This document shows, in pieces, positions 9,950-24,159 of a stretch of 64,000 nt of DNA. The stretch is from Mortierella sp. BCC40632. Its lineage: Eukaryota; Mortierellomycota; Mortierellomycetes; Mortierellales; Mortierellaceae. A program made the translations under genes and the position numbers. The stretch lies in the NCBI GenBank assembly GCA_011634665.1, contig WAEK01000003.1, forward strand, positions 1,554,001-1,618,000, read 5' to 3'. Each line of letters begins with the position of its first letter. The stretch's first letter is position 1. The notes under the pieces were generated by a model. The model saw only the letters and a program-made list of their open reading frames with translations. It was not told the DNA's origin and made no database searches.

Positions 9950-10329
9950 ACAAGGTACAAGTAAAGAAGGTCATACACTGAACAAAGCCCAAGCAAGTAA
10001 AGCCATACACTGGACAAGACATAAGCAAACAAGGCAATACACAGGACAAGACATAAGCAAGCAAGGCCATGCACAGGACAAGACCCAAGTAAAAGAAGGC
10101 CATTCACTTGACAAGGCCCAAGCAAGTAAGGCCATTCACTTGACAAGAAATAGGCAAGCAAGGCCATACACAAGACAAGAAATAGGCAAGCAAGGCCATA
10201 CACAAGACAAGAAATAGGCAAGTAAGGCCATAGACAAGACAGGACCCAAGCAAAGAAGGTCATACACAGGACAAGACGCAAGCAAAAATGACCATTCAAT
10301 GGACAAGACCCAAGCAAGGAAGGTTAGAA
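9950..10329. repeat. 32-bp minisatellite, about 12 units
   Basis: The consensus unit begins ACAAGACCCAAGCAAG, followed by TAAGGCCATACACAGG. Most of the roughly twelve successive copies are exactly 32 bp, one is 33 bp, and they differ by point changes. Because 32 is not a multiple of three, the array is unlikely to be coding. Adjacent copies near 10141-10240 are the most alike, which suggests recent local expansion. Confidence 0.9.
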
Positions 10330-10851
10330 CAGATGCACGTGGAGTAGGAAACCAGCCAGGGCGAGGTAAGGACAACACCAGGTCCAGGTAAGGCGAGGCA
10401 GGGATATCAGATCAGGACGGGAAATAGCCAAGGCTGATGGCGGGGATAAGACCTCGCAAGAGAGTGGTCGGGTGTTGCACTCGCAGTAGGAAATAAACAC
10501 AATGGGGGATCTCTTTCTATCCATTTTGCTGGCCCAGTCCTCAAGTGTTACTGGAGAGCAGATTAGGGTGAGCTGATTGTTTGATCCCTCGCTGCAAACA
10601 GGATAAATCTCAAGCGTCTCGCCATGTGATCTAATCCAATCCACTGTAGCCTGATTCCGATCCTGGGCACGACAGGCATGTCGCCACAAATATGGCCCTT
10701 GCATCGACGCCTTGCGTCGTTCCTTGAATCTCTCACTTTTCTCTTTCTCTCTCTTTCTCTCTCTCTCCTTCTCTCTTTTTCTTTCTCTTTCTCCCTCCTT
10801 TTTTTCTCCATCACTTCAATCTCCCAGCGAACTAACTGACAAATCGACAAT

Positions 10852-11040
10852 ATGAGGGCCACCCTGTTCACTCTTTGCGCATCTGTGCTTGTATGTGTCC
10901 TGGCAATGCCTATCACTGAGCTGAAAGGGAAACCCAACTCGACACCTCCAGACGATGTCTTAATACCCTGTCCAAAGCACTGGGATCCAAAGTACGGCAC
11001 TGGTCCAGTCTGTCGTCCTCCGCCAAAGACCAAGCCATAG
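10852..11040 (+). CDS. Small secreted peptide with a cysteine pair (62 aa)
   Basis: A single exon of 62 codons. The first 18 residues (MRATLFTLCASVLVCVLA) form a clear signal peptide. The predicted mature part is about 44 residues, Pro/Lys-rich, with two cysteines framing an aromatic and charged loop (CPKHWDPKYGTGPVC), enough for one disulfide. A single NST (N-x-S/T) site is present. The ATG follows a CT-rich leader (10735-10800) and the context GACAAT, like other genes here, and an AATAAA signal lies at 11149. I do not recognise a family. It could be a small secreted or effector-like peptide, or a short cell-wall-associated peptide. It stands alone, 1.9 kb after the polyQ gene. Confidence 0.65.
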   Translation: MRATLFTLCASVLVCVLAMPITELKGKPNSTPPDDVLIPCPKHWDPKYGTGPVCRPPPKTKP

Positions 11041-11148
11041 ACTGGAGAATCCCTTGAACCATATTACGGATAAAATTACAGAGTGGCACAAGTCTGTGGT
11101 CTGTGTGTCTTCACCTCGAGACAGAGAGAATGAACGCCGTTGCACCAT

Positions 11149-11154
11149 GAATAA
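11149..11154 (+). terminator. Poly(A) signal of the secreted peptide gene
   Basis: AATAAA lies about 110 bases after the stop codon at 11040, a normal spacing for a fungal 3' UTR. Confidence 0.5.
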
Positions 11155-11424
11155 ACCATAGTCGGTGCGTTCCGAATGCCATACGTCATTTCCTGTCAAC
11201 CGGGCAAGAGTATGACACGTTTGCTCTTTTGGCCATCGAAGAAAGGCTACCTACTGAGGCCGCCTCGTTCACGCCCTCTCAAAGAAAGAAGGGCACATGA
11301 GGCCCTGTGTTGAGGTGGTGGTGATTTGGTGTTTTGCCGAGCAAGAAAAAAAGGGGGAAGAGGAGAAAGAGAGGCGGGTTTGGCTTCTGATCACTTGCTC
11401 ATTCTTCTCCATTCCAACTGTATA

Positions 11425-13602
11425 ATGATCCTCCAAGATTCAATCCCGCCATCTCCAAGCATCATGGATCCCTCTGCTCTTGGCACAGAGTCAGTAATCA
11501 GCTTCAAGCAGAATCTAAACAGCTCACGGTGTCTCCTCGATATCCTCACCTTGCCAGAACTTGCTGAGGCTATCCTTGAGTATCTCTCTCCAGCACACAT
11601 TCGACAACTTCGCCTTGTCTCAGTACGACTCTGTGAGGTGTGTCGTCCGTACTTCTTCATTTCATTAGAAATCCCAGCATACGAGCCACTCCCAGACACT
11701 ATTTCGCTGACGAAATGTGGATACTTGGTCCGGTCGATTGAACTCCACCACCCATCTCTGACCTCGCTTTCGCTCTGCAGTCCATCCAAGAGCATCTTTG
11801 ATGACCTTGACACTCTCTTTGGTACACTTCCACACCTCCAACATCTGTCAATCTGGTTATTGGATAATTTTTTGATGGGGCGTGAGCTAAATCACCTTTT
11901 CAGGACGGTCGCGCGACTGGGGACAGGTCTCCGATCACTCAGCGTCAAGAATGGGCCTATTGCCCCATTATCACTCAAGTGGGAGTCACTCATCTGTCTC
12001 TTCACCGCATGCACAAAGTTAAGAGCATTGGCATTAGCAAATGTGTCCTTTGTCAAAGGAAATGATCTCGTCTACTTTGACTGGATCGATGCAGATACTG
12101 TCAAGCCCTTGTCTACAGTCAGCCGTGCGGACACCAATGCTTTGACGAGTGTTCTCTCCGATCTAGACCAGGGACACGTGGAACAACAAGACTGGCGGGA
12201 GCACAGCCAATGCCCACCTTTTCCCCAGGACCAACTGCAACAAGATCATCCTCCAAAGTTCAGCCATGTTCGTTCATTAGAACTATCGGGCTGCGAAATG
12301 GACATGGAGCATATCCGCGGATTTATCCAAACACTACCAGCGCTCACATCGCTCAAACTCCACTTTGGGTCGGGTGTCTGGGCGCCACTGTTTCTTTCAA
12401 GTCTTGGACATCAGGCCTCTTTTCCGTCTCTGAGGAGACTTAAGCTTTCTTCCTTCTTGGCAATCGAGCAGCCTGTCCTGATTGGGTTTCTTCGCTGCAC
12501 CCCACATCTCCAGGATCTCCACATCTCGGGCAAATGGGTGAGCCAAGATAACAGTCTGAAAGAGGTAGCAGAGGTCTGCAAGACAACCGGGATCCGATTT
12601 CGGAAGCTTGAGATGATTTACTATGGCAACTGCCCGCATCGTGAGATGGTCGAGTTTCTCAAATCAGAGTGTTGTCAGGAACTCGAAGAACTGGAGCTCG
12701 AGCAACCAGCAGACTGTATTATTCTAGAAAATACAGTCCAGAGGAATGAGACAGCTACTACAACGTTGTCTCCGACGACCTCCACAACAGAAGCCTCTGA
12801 CTCTTTCAATCAGGTAGCATGTTCTCTCTCACCAACAACACCAGTCTTTTCACTGCCACTAGGCCGCTTGATTAATGCACAATTCAACAACCACGACGGT
12901 CAATTGTCGCTTGAGCCAGCCTTGGAATCAGTACATAGTAGATATAGTTCGACTAATACGCCAATTCACCAAAGCTCGACTTTGCCTGATCGGCTAACGC
13001 CAACTTCCGCAGCACCACAGGATCTCCCTGTCTCTGTTTGGTTCTCGTTCTCAAAGTCACTGACCAGTCTCCGGCTCACAGGGGGAACCCAGAGAACTGC
13101 TGATCCGGAGATGACCCTTGCTCTGAATAGAATATTAAGGCAACTGCCACGATTGGTTGATCTTGCGATTGGAATCCAATTGCAGAGCTTTGACCTTTTT
13201 GAAGGTCTTGGTCGGTGCCCGTCCTCTTATCAAAAAGCAAGGGCTCCAGGGATTAGTCAGTCCGCTCCAAGCGAGTTAGTAGATATTGCACCAAGCACAG
13301 CTTCTGTAGGCGATTGCACTGGTTATGAGATGTCAAATCCAGTCAATGGCTACGACAGCTGGCTGAATGAGCGGCCTTTTCTTCAATCACTCTCAGTTTC
13401 CTTTGCACACCCCTCTCTTCATCAGCCTGCAGAGCTTGATGTTCAAATCGTGCAACGGTTCTGCTTCCTTGAGAGTCTCCTGTTGGCAGATAATGAATAT
13501 CTAACCCGCTATGCATCAGAAATCCGATTGTGGCAGCAGTCTCTTCGACCTGGTCTTCAAGTGAAGATTAGGACGTCTCTGACGTCTCCACCTCAACTCT
13601 AG
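11425..13602 (+). CDS. F-box / leucine-rich-repeat-like protein
   Basis: An intronless frame of 725 codons plus stop from the first ATG at 11425. A second ATG at 11464 has a stronger context (ATCATGG) and may be the real start. Near the N terminus an F-box-like segment reads ILTLPELAEAILEYLSPAHI followed by RQLRLVSVRLCEVCRPYFF. It is followed by irregular leucine-rich repeats typical of fungal F-box receptors (LRSLSVKNGPIAPLSLKWE, LRALALANVSFV, VRSLELSGCEMDME, LTSLKLHFGSG, LRRLKLSSF, LQDLHISGKWV). F-box proteins of this type bind Skp1 and bring substrates to SCF ubiquitin ligases (family knowledge). The C-terminal third contains a Ser/Thr/Pro-rich insert and a last LRR-like block. The substrate is unknown; such genes are strongly expanded in Mortierellales. 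The next gene begins about 170 bases downstream on the same strand. Confidence 0.75.
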   Translation: MILQDSIPPSPSIMDPSALGTESVISFKQNLNSSRCLLDILTLPELAEAILEYLSPAHIRQLRLVSVRLCEVCRPYFFISLEIPAYEPLPDTISLTKCGYLVRSIELHHPSLTSLSLCSPSKSIFDDLDTLFGTLPHLQHLSIWLLDNFLMGRELNHLFRTVARLGTGLRSLSVKNGPIAPLSLKWESLICLFTACTKLRALALANVSFVKGNDLVYFDWIDADTVKPLSTVSRADTNALTSVLSDLDQGHVEQQDWREHSQCPPFPQDQLQQDHPPKFSHVRSLELSGCEMDMEHIRGFIQTLPALTSLKLHFGSGVWAPLFLSSLGHQASFPSLRRLKLSSFLAIEQPVLIGFLRCTPHLQDLHISGKWVSQDNSLKEVAEVCKTTGIRFRKLEMIYYGNCPHREMVEFLKSECCQELEELELEQPADCIILENTVQRNETATTTLSPTTSTTEASDSFNQVACSLSPTTPVFSLPLGRLINAQFNNHDGQLSLEPALESVHSRYSSTNTPIHQSSTLPDRLTPTSAAPQDLPVSVWFSFSKSLTSLRLTGGTQRTADPEMTLALNRILRQLPRLVDLAIGIQLQSFDLFEGLGRCPSSYQKARAPGISQSAPSELVDIAPSTASVGDCTGYEMSNPVNGYDSWLNERPFLQSLSVSFAHPSLHQPAELDVQIVQRFCFLESLLLADNEYLTRYASEIRLWQQSLRPGLQVKIRTSLTSPPQL

Positions 13603-13774
13603 ACAATTGATATGATTAAAGTTGCGAGTTACGCGTCTGAACAGTTGTGTCCCTGTGGCTTTGTCCCAGTCCTTCACCCAACGGCCTTGCCCACGGGGCA
13701 AAAAAAAAGAAAGAATGACTCGGTTGGATGCATCTATACCGAACAGCACTCTCTCCTTCTTTTGACTGCTCTCG

Positions 13775-15599
<1,825 letters not shown>

Positions 15600-15962
15600 A
15601 CTGCGAAAAAAAAAAAAAAAGAAATCGCTTTTTCAGTGTTCATCTTGGAATCTGGAGTGTGAACATTGGAAAACGTTTGAGCTACCAAGACGCGTACATG
15701 CATAGTCTAGAGTTACGCTTTGAAATTGAAAGCAGCCGTTAAAGGGTCCAGACATGTTTTTTTTTCAATTTTTATGCCGAATCTTTTTCGCCAACAGCAA
15801 GTATAAACTTGCAGCATCTCCATTGTCGTTTGGAAAGTTGTCAGACCCATCACGGTTGGGCTCTTGTGACCATAACGAGACCATCCTCTTATTGAAACGA
15901 AGCGTTCCAAGGAAGGGATCGAAGAAACTATGCTCTGCAGGGGTAAAAGAGTTTCTGAGGAG

Positions 15963-16019
<57 letters not shown>

Positions 16020-17585
16020 GCTTCTGGACCTGGACCGGCCTGGCTCTCCCTTGCAGGCCAGATTCTGTCTATCTAGCATGGCATGGCATGACATAGCATG
16101 GCCAATCGTGTTCCCACTATCGAAGGATTGATTAAGCACATGGCTATCGTCTTCTACCCTCTGTCCCTTTTTGTGAGGAAGGGGAAGGGGTTAGCGGTGG
16201 GGTGAAGGGAGGGAGGTAGTCTAAGAGAAGGAAGGTTCGCTTACGAGAAAGTCTAGCCACTAGGCGTCGAAATTGCGAGTAAGGGGTGCGTGGCATTTTG
16301 TCGCCAAAAGGGATGTCCTGTGGGCTCGGATGATCCGAGGTGGCTTTGGAGTCCCCAAGGTCACGAACCCAGGATTGGGCGGTGCGTTCGTATCCCTGAA
16401 ATCGGCCACAGGTCAAGGTCAAAAGACGCTCCTCCCCGCTGGAACGAGGACGAGAAGAAAGACGGCCCAGATAAGAAGAAGAAGAAGAAGAAGAAGAAAG
16501 AAAGAAAGAAGAAGGAGGAGGAGGACCAGGAGCCATATAAACAACAAGGGAGCCCGCCCAATAGGCAGCGGGGAGGTCGGACACATTTCGCTGGACAGGA
16601 AACAAGGGGGTATGTGCGTCTGAGTGTCTGTTCGGGCAAAGCACGGGCACAACACGGCAAGGCAGCAGTCCTGCGAGCGAGACAAACGAGAGCGTGCGCG
16701 ACACAAACGGCCAAGGCCAAGGCGTATGCTATGTGTGTGTGGTCGCCTCCTTTTTTTCCTGGACAGAGCGCGATCACTTCCATCTTGTCTCCATCTGCCC
16801 ATCACTCATCTCCCATCCATCCGGCCATCGGGTAGTCTCCATTCCATTGCTCTGTCTTGCTGCCCGCGCCGGCCGTTGGGAATCAAGGCGACATCTCTTT
16901 CTTTCTTTCTTCCCTTCTTCCTCTCCACTTTGTCTCACTTACCCTTCCTCGCGTGCACAAAACGTGTTGTCCGTCTTTGCGACTCTCCTCCACCGGTAAG
17001 TCTACCATTCCACTTCCTATCACTCTTTCACAGCTTGCTATGTACCGAAATACCTCTTGCTCCGTTTCTCTGCCGTAACTTTGCTCGCACTCACGCATAT
17101 TCTCTCACTAATTGACCCACTCACGCTTACTCTCGCTCTTTATTTTTTGTGCACACGCCAACTTTCTCTACCCTTTTCCATATGAATCTTTTAACCATGA
17201 CTTCTCTGGACTAGTATAAAAAAAAGAAAAAAGAAGGAACGAACGACGAGACCAACTCAACTGGACAAGTTGTGTACGCGACATCAGTTGTGGGACGACG
17301 CAGCACACAATCACCCACGCTCCTTTCTTCTACTTCCACCCTGTCAACTCTGCACCTTCCCCTCCCTTCCCGCCCTTCCGGAAACTCCTGCTTTTTATCC
17401 ATTTCTACGTTCATCTCCACAGGTCTAGAAAGAAAGGGTCTGCATCACACCCTCTACTTCTCTTCTTTTCTTCTTTTTACCATCAGTCTCTCCGCCACCT
17501 CCTCGGTCACGTAGGGATCACATCCCATCTCTCCCACATACCTTAATCCAGTCTCCAGCACACGCAGCAGGAAAGGGAATCAAGG
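15600..17585. other. Intergenic region and leader of the ankyrin gene
   Basis: No supported gene. It contains a (GA)n tract (15961-16013), an AAG-rich stretch (about 16471-16520) that makes spurious open frames on both strands, and a pyrimidine-rich leader from about 16740. A strong splice donor (CCG followed by GTAAGT, near 16996) and a CCACAG acceptor near 17421 suggest a 5' UTR intron of the ankyrin gene. Confidence 0.5.
15961..16013. repeat. (GA)n microsatellite
   Basis: An almost uninterrupted GA tract of about 50 bases in intergenic DNA. Confidence 0.9.
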
Positions 17586-19944
17586 ATGAATTTAGCGCAA
17601 GCCGTCGCGTCGAACGACCTGGTGATGGTCAAAGACCTGCTTGCCAAGGATGGACAGGACCCTAACCAGACATTTCCCTGTAGTCCACGTCAGTCAGCAT
17701 ATGCGGTACAGCCGATCATGGCTGGCCATGCCGAGAACTTTGAGCCAGACGACATTCTCTATGAGGCAACACCACTTAATCTTGCTGTCCTGAATGGAAA
17801 TGAGAGTATTGTCCGGGTACTGATCGACACTGGCGCAGACCTCAATAAGAAAGATGGTCGTGGAAGGTATCGTACAGTGGTCGGGGACCGGGCTGATGCA
17901 TGACTGAAACAGGGAGAAGCATGTGTATGTGTTGTGTGTATGTGGAGGAGGGAAGGAGGAGAGAGAGTGTGTGTGTGTGTGTGTGTGTGAGTTAGAGAAT
18001 AGACAATAAGCTCGAAAGAGAATGGTTCGCTCACTCAAACCCTTTTTAAAAAAAAAAAAAAAAAAAACAGGACACCACTACTTTGCGCGGTCTACGGTCT
18101 TGATACATTGACGATCACACCTGCAAACCTGGCACTGATAGCACAGACTTTGCCTGCGCACCTCTTGATCCTCAAGAACTGCATCCTGCCACACCCATCC
18201 ATCACTCTCACCACTCTGAACGCACCACAGGACGAGATCAAAGGAATTACCCCACTCTGTTTAGCCAGTTATCTTGGCAAAGAAATCGTCGTCCGCTGTC
18301 TGCTCGAAGCTGGCAAGGTCGATGTCAACGCAACCGACAGGAAGGGTGCCACTGCCCTGATGTACGCAGGTAAGTCTATTGACCGAGACAGCTCTCTTTC
18401 TTTCTTTCTTTCTTTCTTTTTTTTTTCCCTTCCTTCCTTCACTTACTCACTTTCTACTCTATTCAAACCTTGACATCCAAACCTAGCGCGCGACCGGCAC
18501 ACGGCTGTCGTCAAGACGCTGCTGAGGCATGGCGCCTCACCCGATCAGACAGATAACAACGGTTGGTCTTCAATCCAGTACGGCCAGATGTACCCCGAGA
18601 TTGTGTTGATGTTTGAAGAGACTTTGCGTTGCAAACGCCCAGAGGTTCTGGTAGGCGACCCCGTTTCATGCCGATAATGAGAGCGCGCATGCAATGCTAG
18701 TCTGCGGTTGCTCAACGATGCAAATAACACCGATGCCCCTCATCCTTCGCCACCCAATAGGATCTCCTAAGCCCACCAGAGTCCCCTCAACCACGGATGG
18801 CCATCTCTACGCTGGACCGCACTCCGGATGGCGCAAGCAACACTGTGCTCCCGCACTCTCTCTCTCAGAGCCTGGTCCGGTACCCGCTCTACTACTCAAA
18901 ACTCTCCTCTCTCCTCTCCTCGCTACCTGTAGCACAAACCCAAAATTCGCGAGATGCAGACTTGCAGCAGTCTTCGGGCGCTGGCACTGCAGGAACAGGA
19001 AACGGAATGAATGCTGACAGGAGAACATCTTCAGATGTCCTTCAGGCTCAGCGCACGACTCACAGCGCACTCCTAGAAGCAATCAAACTAGGCGATTTTA
19101 TGACCGTTCAGTCTCTTTTAATGGCCCCACCATGTCTGAACGACGGAAGCGGCGTCAATGGCTCAGGAAATGGCGGACCAGGCGTGAGCGTCCCAACGGT
19201 GGCTCCTGTCAACCACCACGATCTCCAGACAGGGCTTACGCCTCTCCACCACGCACTCAGAACTCGACCTTTGCCCTCGATGGAAACCATCAAAATCTTG
19301 TATCAGGCAGGAGCAGACATGAATGCACAAACGCATTATGGACGGACAGCTCTGCATCATCTCTGTCGGTTTAGTCTTGAGCAAGCTCTGACACCACCCA
19401 CCCACAATGATGAAAATGGGACGGTCACCTCTTCCTCCCCGACCACTGCTATTGGCCAGACTGCTAATGACGACCCCAAATCTGGCCGAAGAAAACATCG
19501 CCATCGGACAGAGACTTCAGGATCGACTACTTCGAATCATCTGGCACCAACAAGTAAAGAGGGAGCTTCTTCTTCTTCTGCATCGACCGCTTCATCGAAT
19601 GATATTTCAACGGGTACAAGCAACGGTAGACATGACACTATGGCAGATTCGGGAGTGTTCAATTCAGTCTCTCCCGAGGAAATTCGGAGGGCATCACAGC
19701 ACTTGGCCGACTGTTGTCGACTGCTCATCAGACTGGGATCTCTAGTTCATATCCCAGATCGACATGGCAACACACCCCTACACTTTGCTGTCGAGTATGG
19801 ATGTGTGGTAGAGGTTGTCAAAGTCCTCGTCGAAGAAGGTGCCAACATTGATCAGCGTAACAACAAGGGCCTCAAGGCCATTGATGTTGTGAGAGGCGAG
19901 CACTCCGAGGAGATGAAGCGAATCTTGAGTAAGTAGCAAGGGCA

Positions 19945-19979
<35 letters not shown>

Positions 19980-20034
19980 GACACTAGTTGTTACATTCAA
20001 AGCCGGTACTGACACGGTCTCTTTCACCTTTGAT

Positions 20035-20084
<50 letters not shown>

Positions 20085-23000
20085 TCTAGCTGAGGGTATC
20101 CGCAAGAAACCCACTAATGATTCAGGTGAAGGAGGTGCCACATCATCAAGCGCCACCACTCGAGCAGCCCAGCAGCCTCGAGACAGTATCCTCAAACCTC
20201 TCAACCTACCAGAAACACTGCACGAAGTCGACTTTCAGTTTAACCAGGTCCTACAAAACCTTGAGCATTACCAGAACCATACCTCAGTCTCGATCGAGAC
20301 TTCACTCCAGTACATCACGGACCAGATCTTACTCGGTTGGTCTCCTGACAACCAAGGTGCAAATGGATACGTACTTTCTCAGGAAGAATACAATGCAGAT
20401 CTGGTATCAAGTCTTGAAAATCTCAAGTACGAACTCGAGAGTACCTACGAACTTTTAATGATTACTGAAGAGCAGTATCGAGATGTGATCACCTTTTACG
20501 AGTCTGAACTGGATGAAATGACCAAGCAGAATCTGACAGTCTTGACCGCCTATGATTCTGAAAAATCCAAGGTCACGGCACTGTATTCGGTTTACCAGCG
20601 ACTGATTGAGCAACTCGAGGAACTCGAGGCTGAGAATGAAGGACTCAAGACGGAACTTGAAGAAAAGAAGCGTCGGGGACTTGTGAGCCTCGGTCGACTA
20701 GTTCACGGGGCCATGGGCGGACAATGGTCGGGAACACGGAGTGGGACTGGCATCATGTTGGCCAAACGGCAGGTGACCGCAAAACTGAGGGCTGCTGTTG
20801 CGGCTGCGGCCTCTGCTGGGACAGACGAAGAGAAAAGATTGATGGGTGCCATTTCCTCCAAATCGGAAAGACCCCCCATAGTCATCGCGCCACGAGGCAA
20901 CCTAAACTCGGGGAAGCGAGAGTCAAAGCTAGGAAACAAGGATGAAAAAGACTCGACTCATCAGGGACCCAAGTCACCTACTCAAGCGATAATGTCGGCC
21001 GAGAATGAGCCAAATCTGCATAAGGTCGCGGTATTGTCGCAAAAGATCTCTTTGTTGGAGCAGGAGCTGTCCTCCAAGACCTGTGACATCAAAGAGCGAG
21101 ACCTCCTTGTAGGTGAACTCACTGAACTGATTGAGGATCAAATCAAGGCTTCCGAAACAGAGATTAAGCACCGACAGGAACGAATCGATGGACTGAACAA
21201 GGTGATCAATGCGGCGAAGGAGGGTGAGCAAATTCAGGCACTTGTAGATGACCTTGCTGTTAGATGGGCAGAGCAAGGAAACCAGGGATTAGATGCTGAC
21301 AAGACCGATCCATCTCAGGGTGAGGAGGCTTTGCGTGGTAGCTCTTCCGGCGACTGGACTGCTTTACTCATGGCATCGTCAGACTCTAAAATCATGAACG
21401 AGAGGGGAGAGCAAGACATGATCGCAACTCTTCAGCAGGAGCTAGAACTGATGCAAGCTCAGACAGAGCGACTTGAGCTTGCAAATGCAAATCTGAAAGA
21501 GCGATGGCAACAGGCTATGCAAGAGTTTGAGTCTATTCAAAAGTCAGAGGCAAGTGGACAGCTTGTTCATCATGGAGAGGGAGCGGGTAGCAATGGCGAT
21601 GGGGCTTCGGAAGTTGGTATGTCAGCTTCCTCGTCAATGACGGCTATTGGAGTACGCGTATCCAAGGTCATGGTTCCAAAACACCCCGACAACCCCCAAG
21701 AGCAGCCACTGCTGCTTTTACTTGATGAGAACGGAGTGCCCGAGGAAGAGTCTCCTAAGCTAGAGGAGATCGAGCTCGTATTTGAGATCCTGATGGCCAA
21801 CTTGGCAGAAATCTCCCGGGATGCAGAAGAGGCCGATCAAAGATTGAAAGAGTGTAACCGGGTCAAGGAGCAAATCTACCAAAAGTGTCTCTACCTAGAC
21901 AATCTCCAGCAGTCACTTGATGAAAACGTGGAAAAGATTGTCTCACAACCGTTCAAGGCAGACAGGGCTCAGCCGAATTTTATGGATGAGCAACTCAAGC
22001 TCCAGGCACAGCTCAACGTGCTGATGGAGCAGGCCGAGACAGTGACCAACATGTACGGTCGACTCAAGAAGGAGTTGCAGGGCTACAAAGAGGAGAAGCA
22101 GACGAAGCTCAAGGAGTTGGATCAAGTTCGAGACTTGATGCGCAAGATTGGGCCGCAAGAGCTGCTACGGGGCTTGCTGGTCAAGCTCGATAATAACAAT
22201 CCCGACGATCCAGCAGCCGAGAGAAGAAGAGAAGCGATTGCTGCTGCCGTGGCTCAGGGGATGGAGTTAGCGGCGGAGATAGCCTCTGAGGAGGATAGTC
22301 GAGGAGACCGCGTAGCATCACACTTGTGGCGAAATTCGTGCAGTGTCGTGGACGAGGGCGATATGCAGGATGCGATCAACTCGAGATTGTCTACGGCGTC
22401 GATTGACCACTATACACAGTCGTGCTCAATTAGTGATCATAAGCTATTTATCCAGTCGCTTTGCTCTACTTTGTATGCGCTCCAAATGACCACCACCCAT
22501 CAGGTAGTGAGTTTGAAGGCCTCGCTGGCAGAGTCCAAGGCATCACTAGTATTAGCCGACCAAGAGCTCTCGAACGTGAATGACCAGATTGCTGGGCTTT
22601 ATGATGAGGTCGGAACGCTTCGCAATGACCTCCGTGGACTGCAGCAGGAACTGGATCGATTAATTCAACATCGCAAGGCTGAAGTCGAGAAGGTGTGGGA
22701 AATCGTGGGAGAGGTCCGGATTGCGAGCAACAACGGTACTGGAGCTGGAATGAGCCCTGTTACTCAGGAAGAGGACGACGTCCGGTCCGTCTCCAGTGCA
22801 GAACTACAGCGCAAGAATTCGATCCAAAGTAGGGCTCTCGCTAACACTGCACGTTACTCAATTGTGCTTGATGCAGCTGCAGTCAACGGACAGAACAGTT
22901 TCACTGAAGAGGCCAAGGCTAACGGTTTCGGATCTGGAGACCGTAACTCGGTGGCACGATCCGTGTCCCTCTCTCGCGCTGAACGCGCATCTGTACTGCG

Positions 23001-23973
23001 AGGGATCTCGACACCCACAGCGACGCCTCTTGCCGAAAATGAGGAAGGGTCTGTCAATGGCCCAGTGGCCGCAACCGAGACGGAGACCTCCCGGGCAAGC
23101 TACGAGTTCTCAGAATCTGGATCGGGTTCTGGATCTGAGGTGGACCGCCATGCGTTGATTTCGGCTGAGATGGACAAACTCCGGTCGGTCCATTTGGACC
23201 TATTGTCAACAATCACCGACTACAAGAAGCAGATTTCAGCAGTCAAGGACAGGAATCTAAAGTTGGTTGCGACATTGTTAGATCGTGAACGAGTCCGCCT
23301 GTGGACCGCGGATGGCCAGGATGAGATGATCTCAGCGATTGTAGGCCAACACGGACACACAGGCCATGGAGGGCATAACACAACCGTAACCACTACAGGA
23401 TCAATGGCGTTGAGCGCTTCTGCCTCTATGGGAACACTTTCTCTCGACAATTCATCGAGTCAAAACACACTTGTTGCTTTGGGCTCGCAAGGATCACAGT
23501 CAGCTAACGGAGGAGCTGTCCATGCCGCCCTGCAGAGCAATGGGGGTGCATTAACATCTAGTGGCTCTTCGTCTAGTTTGAGCATGGGATTCACGGCCAA
23601 GAAGCACCACCATCTAAGCCTGACCGCGGCTGAAGATGGGATCAAGCTATTGCGGTGTCAATTGGAGAGGATTCGACAGTGCGAGATCACTCGATTTACC
23701 GAGATGGGTGTGGGCCTTACTATGAACTATCCGGGCCTGTACCCTCCCAGCCAAGGCGGTAGCCCCAATTTGGGTAGCGATCGTGACTCCAAGAGTGGGG
23801 GGTTGTCGACACTGACTGAAGAGGTGATCCATGGTGGCAAGGTGGGGACGAGATCAGGTCTTCGCAAAGGAGCTGGTGTCGGAGTCGGTCACAATGAGTC
23901 CTCGCAACCCTTTACGAAATTTGAGGCGACGCTCTATTCAGATCTAGAGAGTCGCTATGGTGCAGGGTTCTGA
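17586..23973 (+). CDS. Large ankyrin-repeat / coiled-coil protein (about 1931 aa)
   Basis: Five exons keep phase: 17586-17866, 18071-18369, 18487-18650, 18761-19928, 20090-23973. Start context is AAGGATGAA. Ankyrin repeats in the first 640 residues: ATPLNLAVLNGNESIVRVLI then DGRGRTPLLCAVYG; ITPLCLASYLGKEIVVRCLL; DRKGATALMYAARDRHTAVV; LTPLHHALRTRP; YGRTALHHLC; HGNTPLHFAVEYGCVVEVVK. They are broken by Ser/Thr-rich linkers. From about residue 740 the protein is largely helical with long coiled-coil segments (EQLEELEAENEGLKTELEEK, LASLAESKASL-like repeats) and loops rich in Ser and Gly. I know no named orthologue. Ankyrin plus coiled coil suggests a scaffold or cortical adaptor (inference). Intron 1 carries a GT run and an A tract. 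Intron 4 is almost pure T and CT repeat. The end converges with the glyoxal oxidase gene. Confidence 0.8.
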
Positions 23974-24159
23974 ATTGAGAAAGTCTTTTAAGGAGGAGAA
24001 TCTCCAGGAGAGAGCATTTTCAGTTGTAGAAAAAAAGAAAGGGGCAGTAGATTTGGATTGGTGTGTCTTTTGATAGTCTGTTAATCTTTAATTACTTTTG
24101 AAGCACTCAGTAAAGCGAGTAGTTCTAAGACATACAAGGGGCGGAAGTAAACCTCCCCT

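Noticed and set aside
9950..10329. Regular 32-bp repeats as a CRISPR array
   Set aside because: Units follow each other directly without spacers, copies vary, there are no cas genes, and the DNA is eukaryotic.
16144..16835. Several overlapping open frames on both strands
   Set aside because: They arise from an AAG/CTT-rich repeat stretch with no splice logic, start context or domain.
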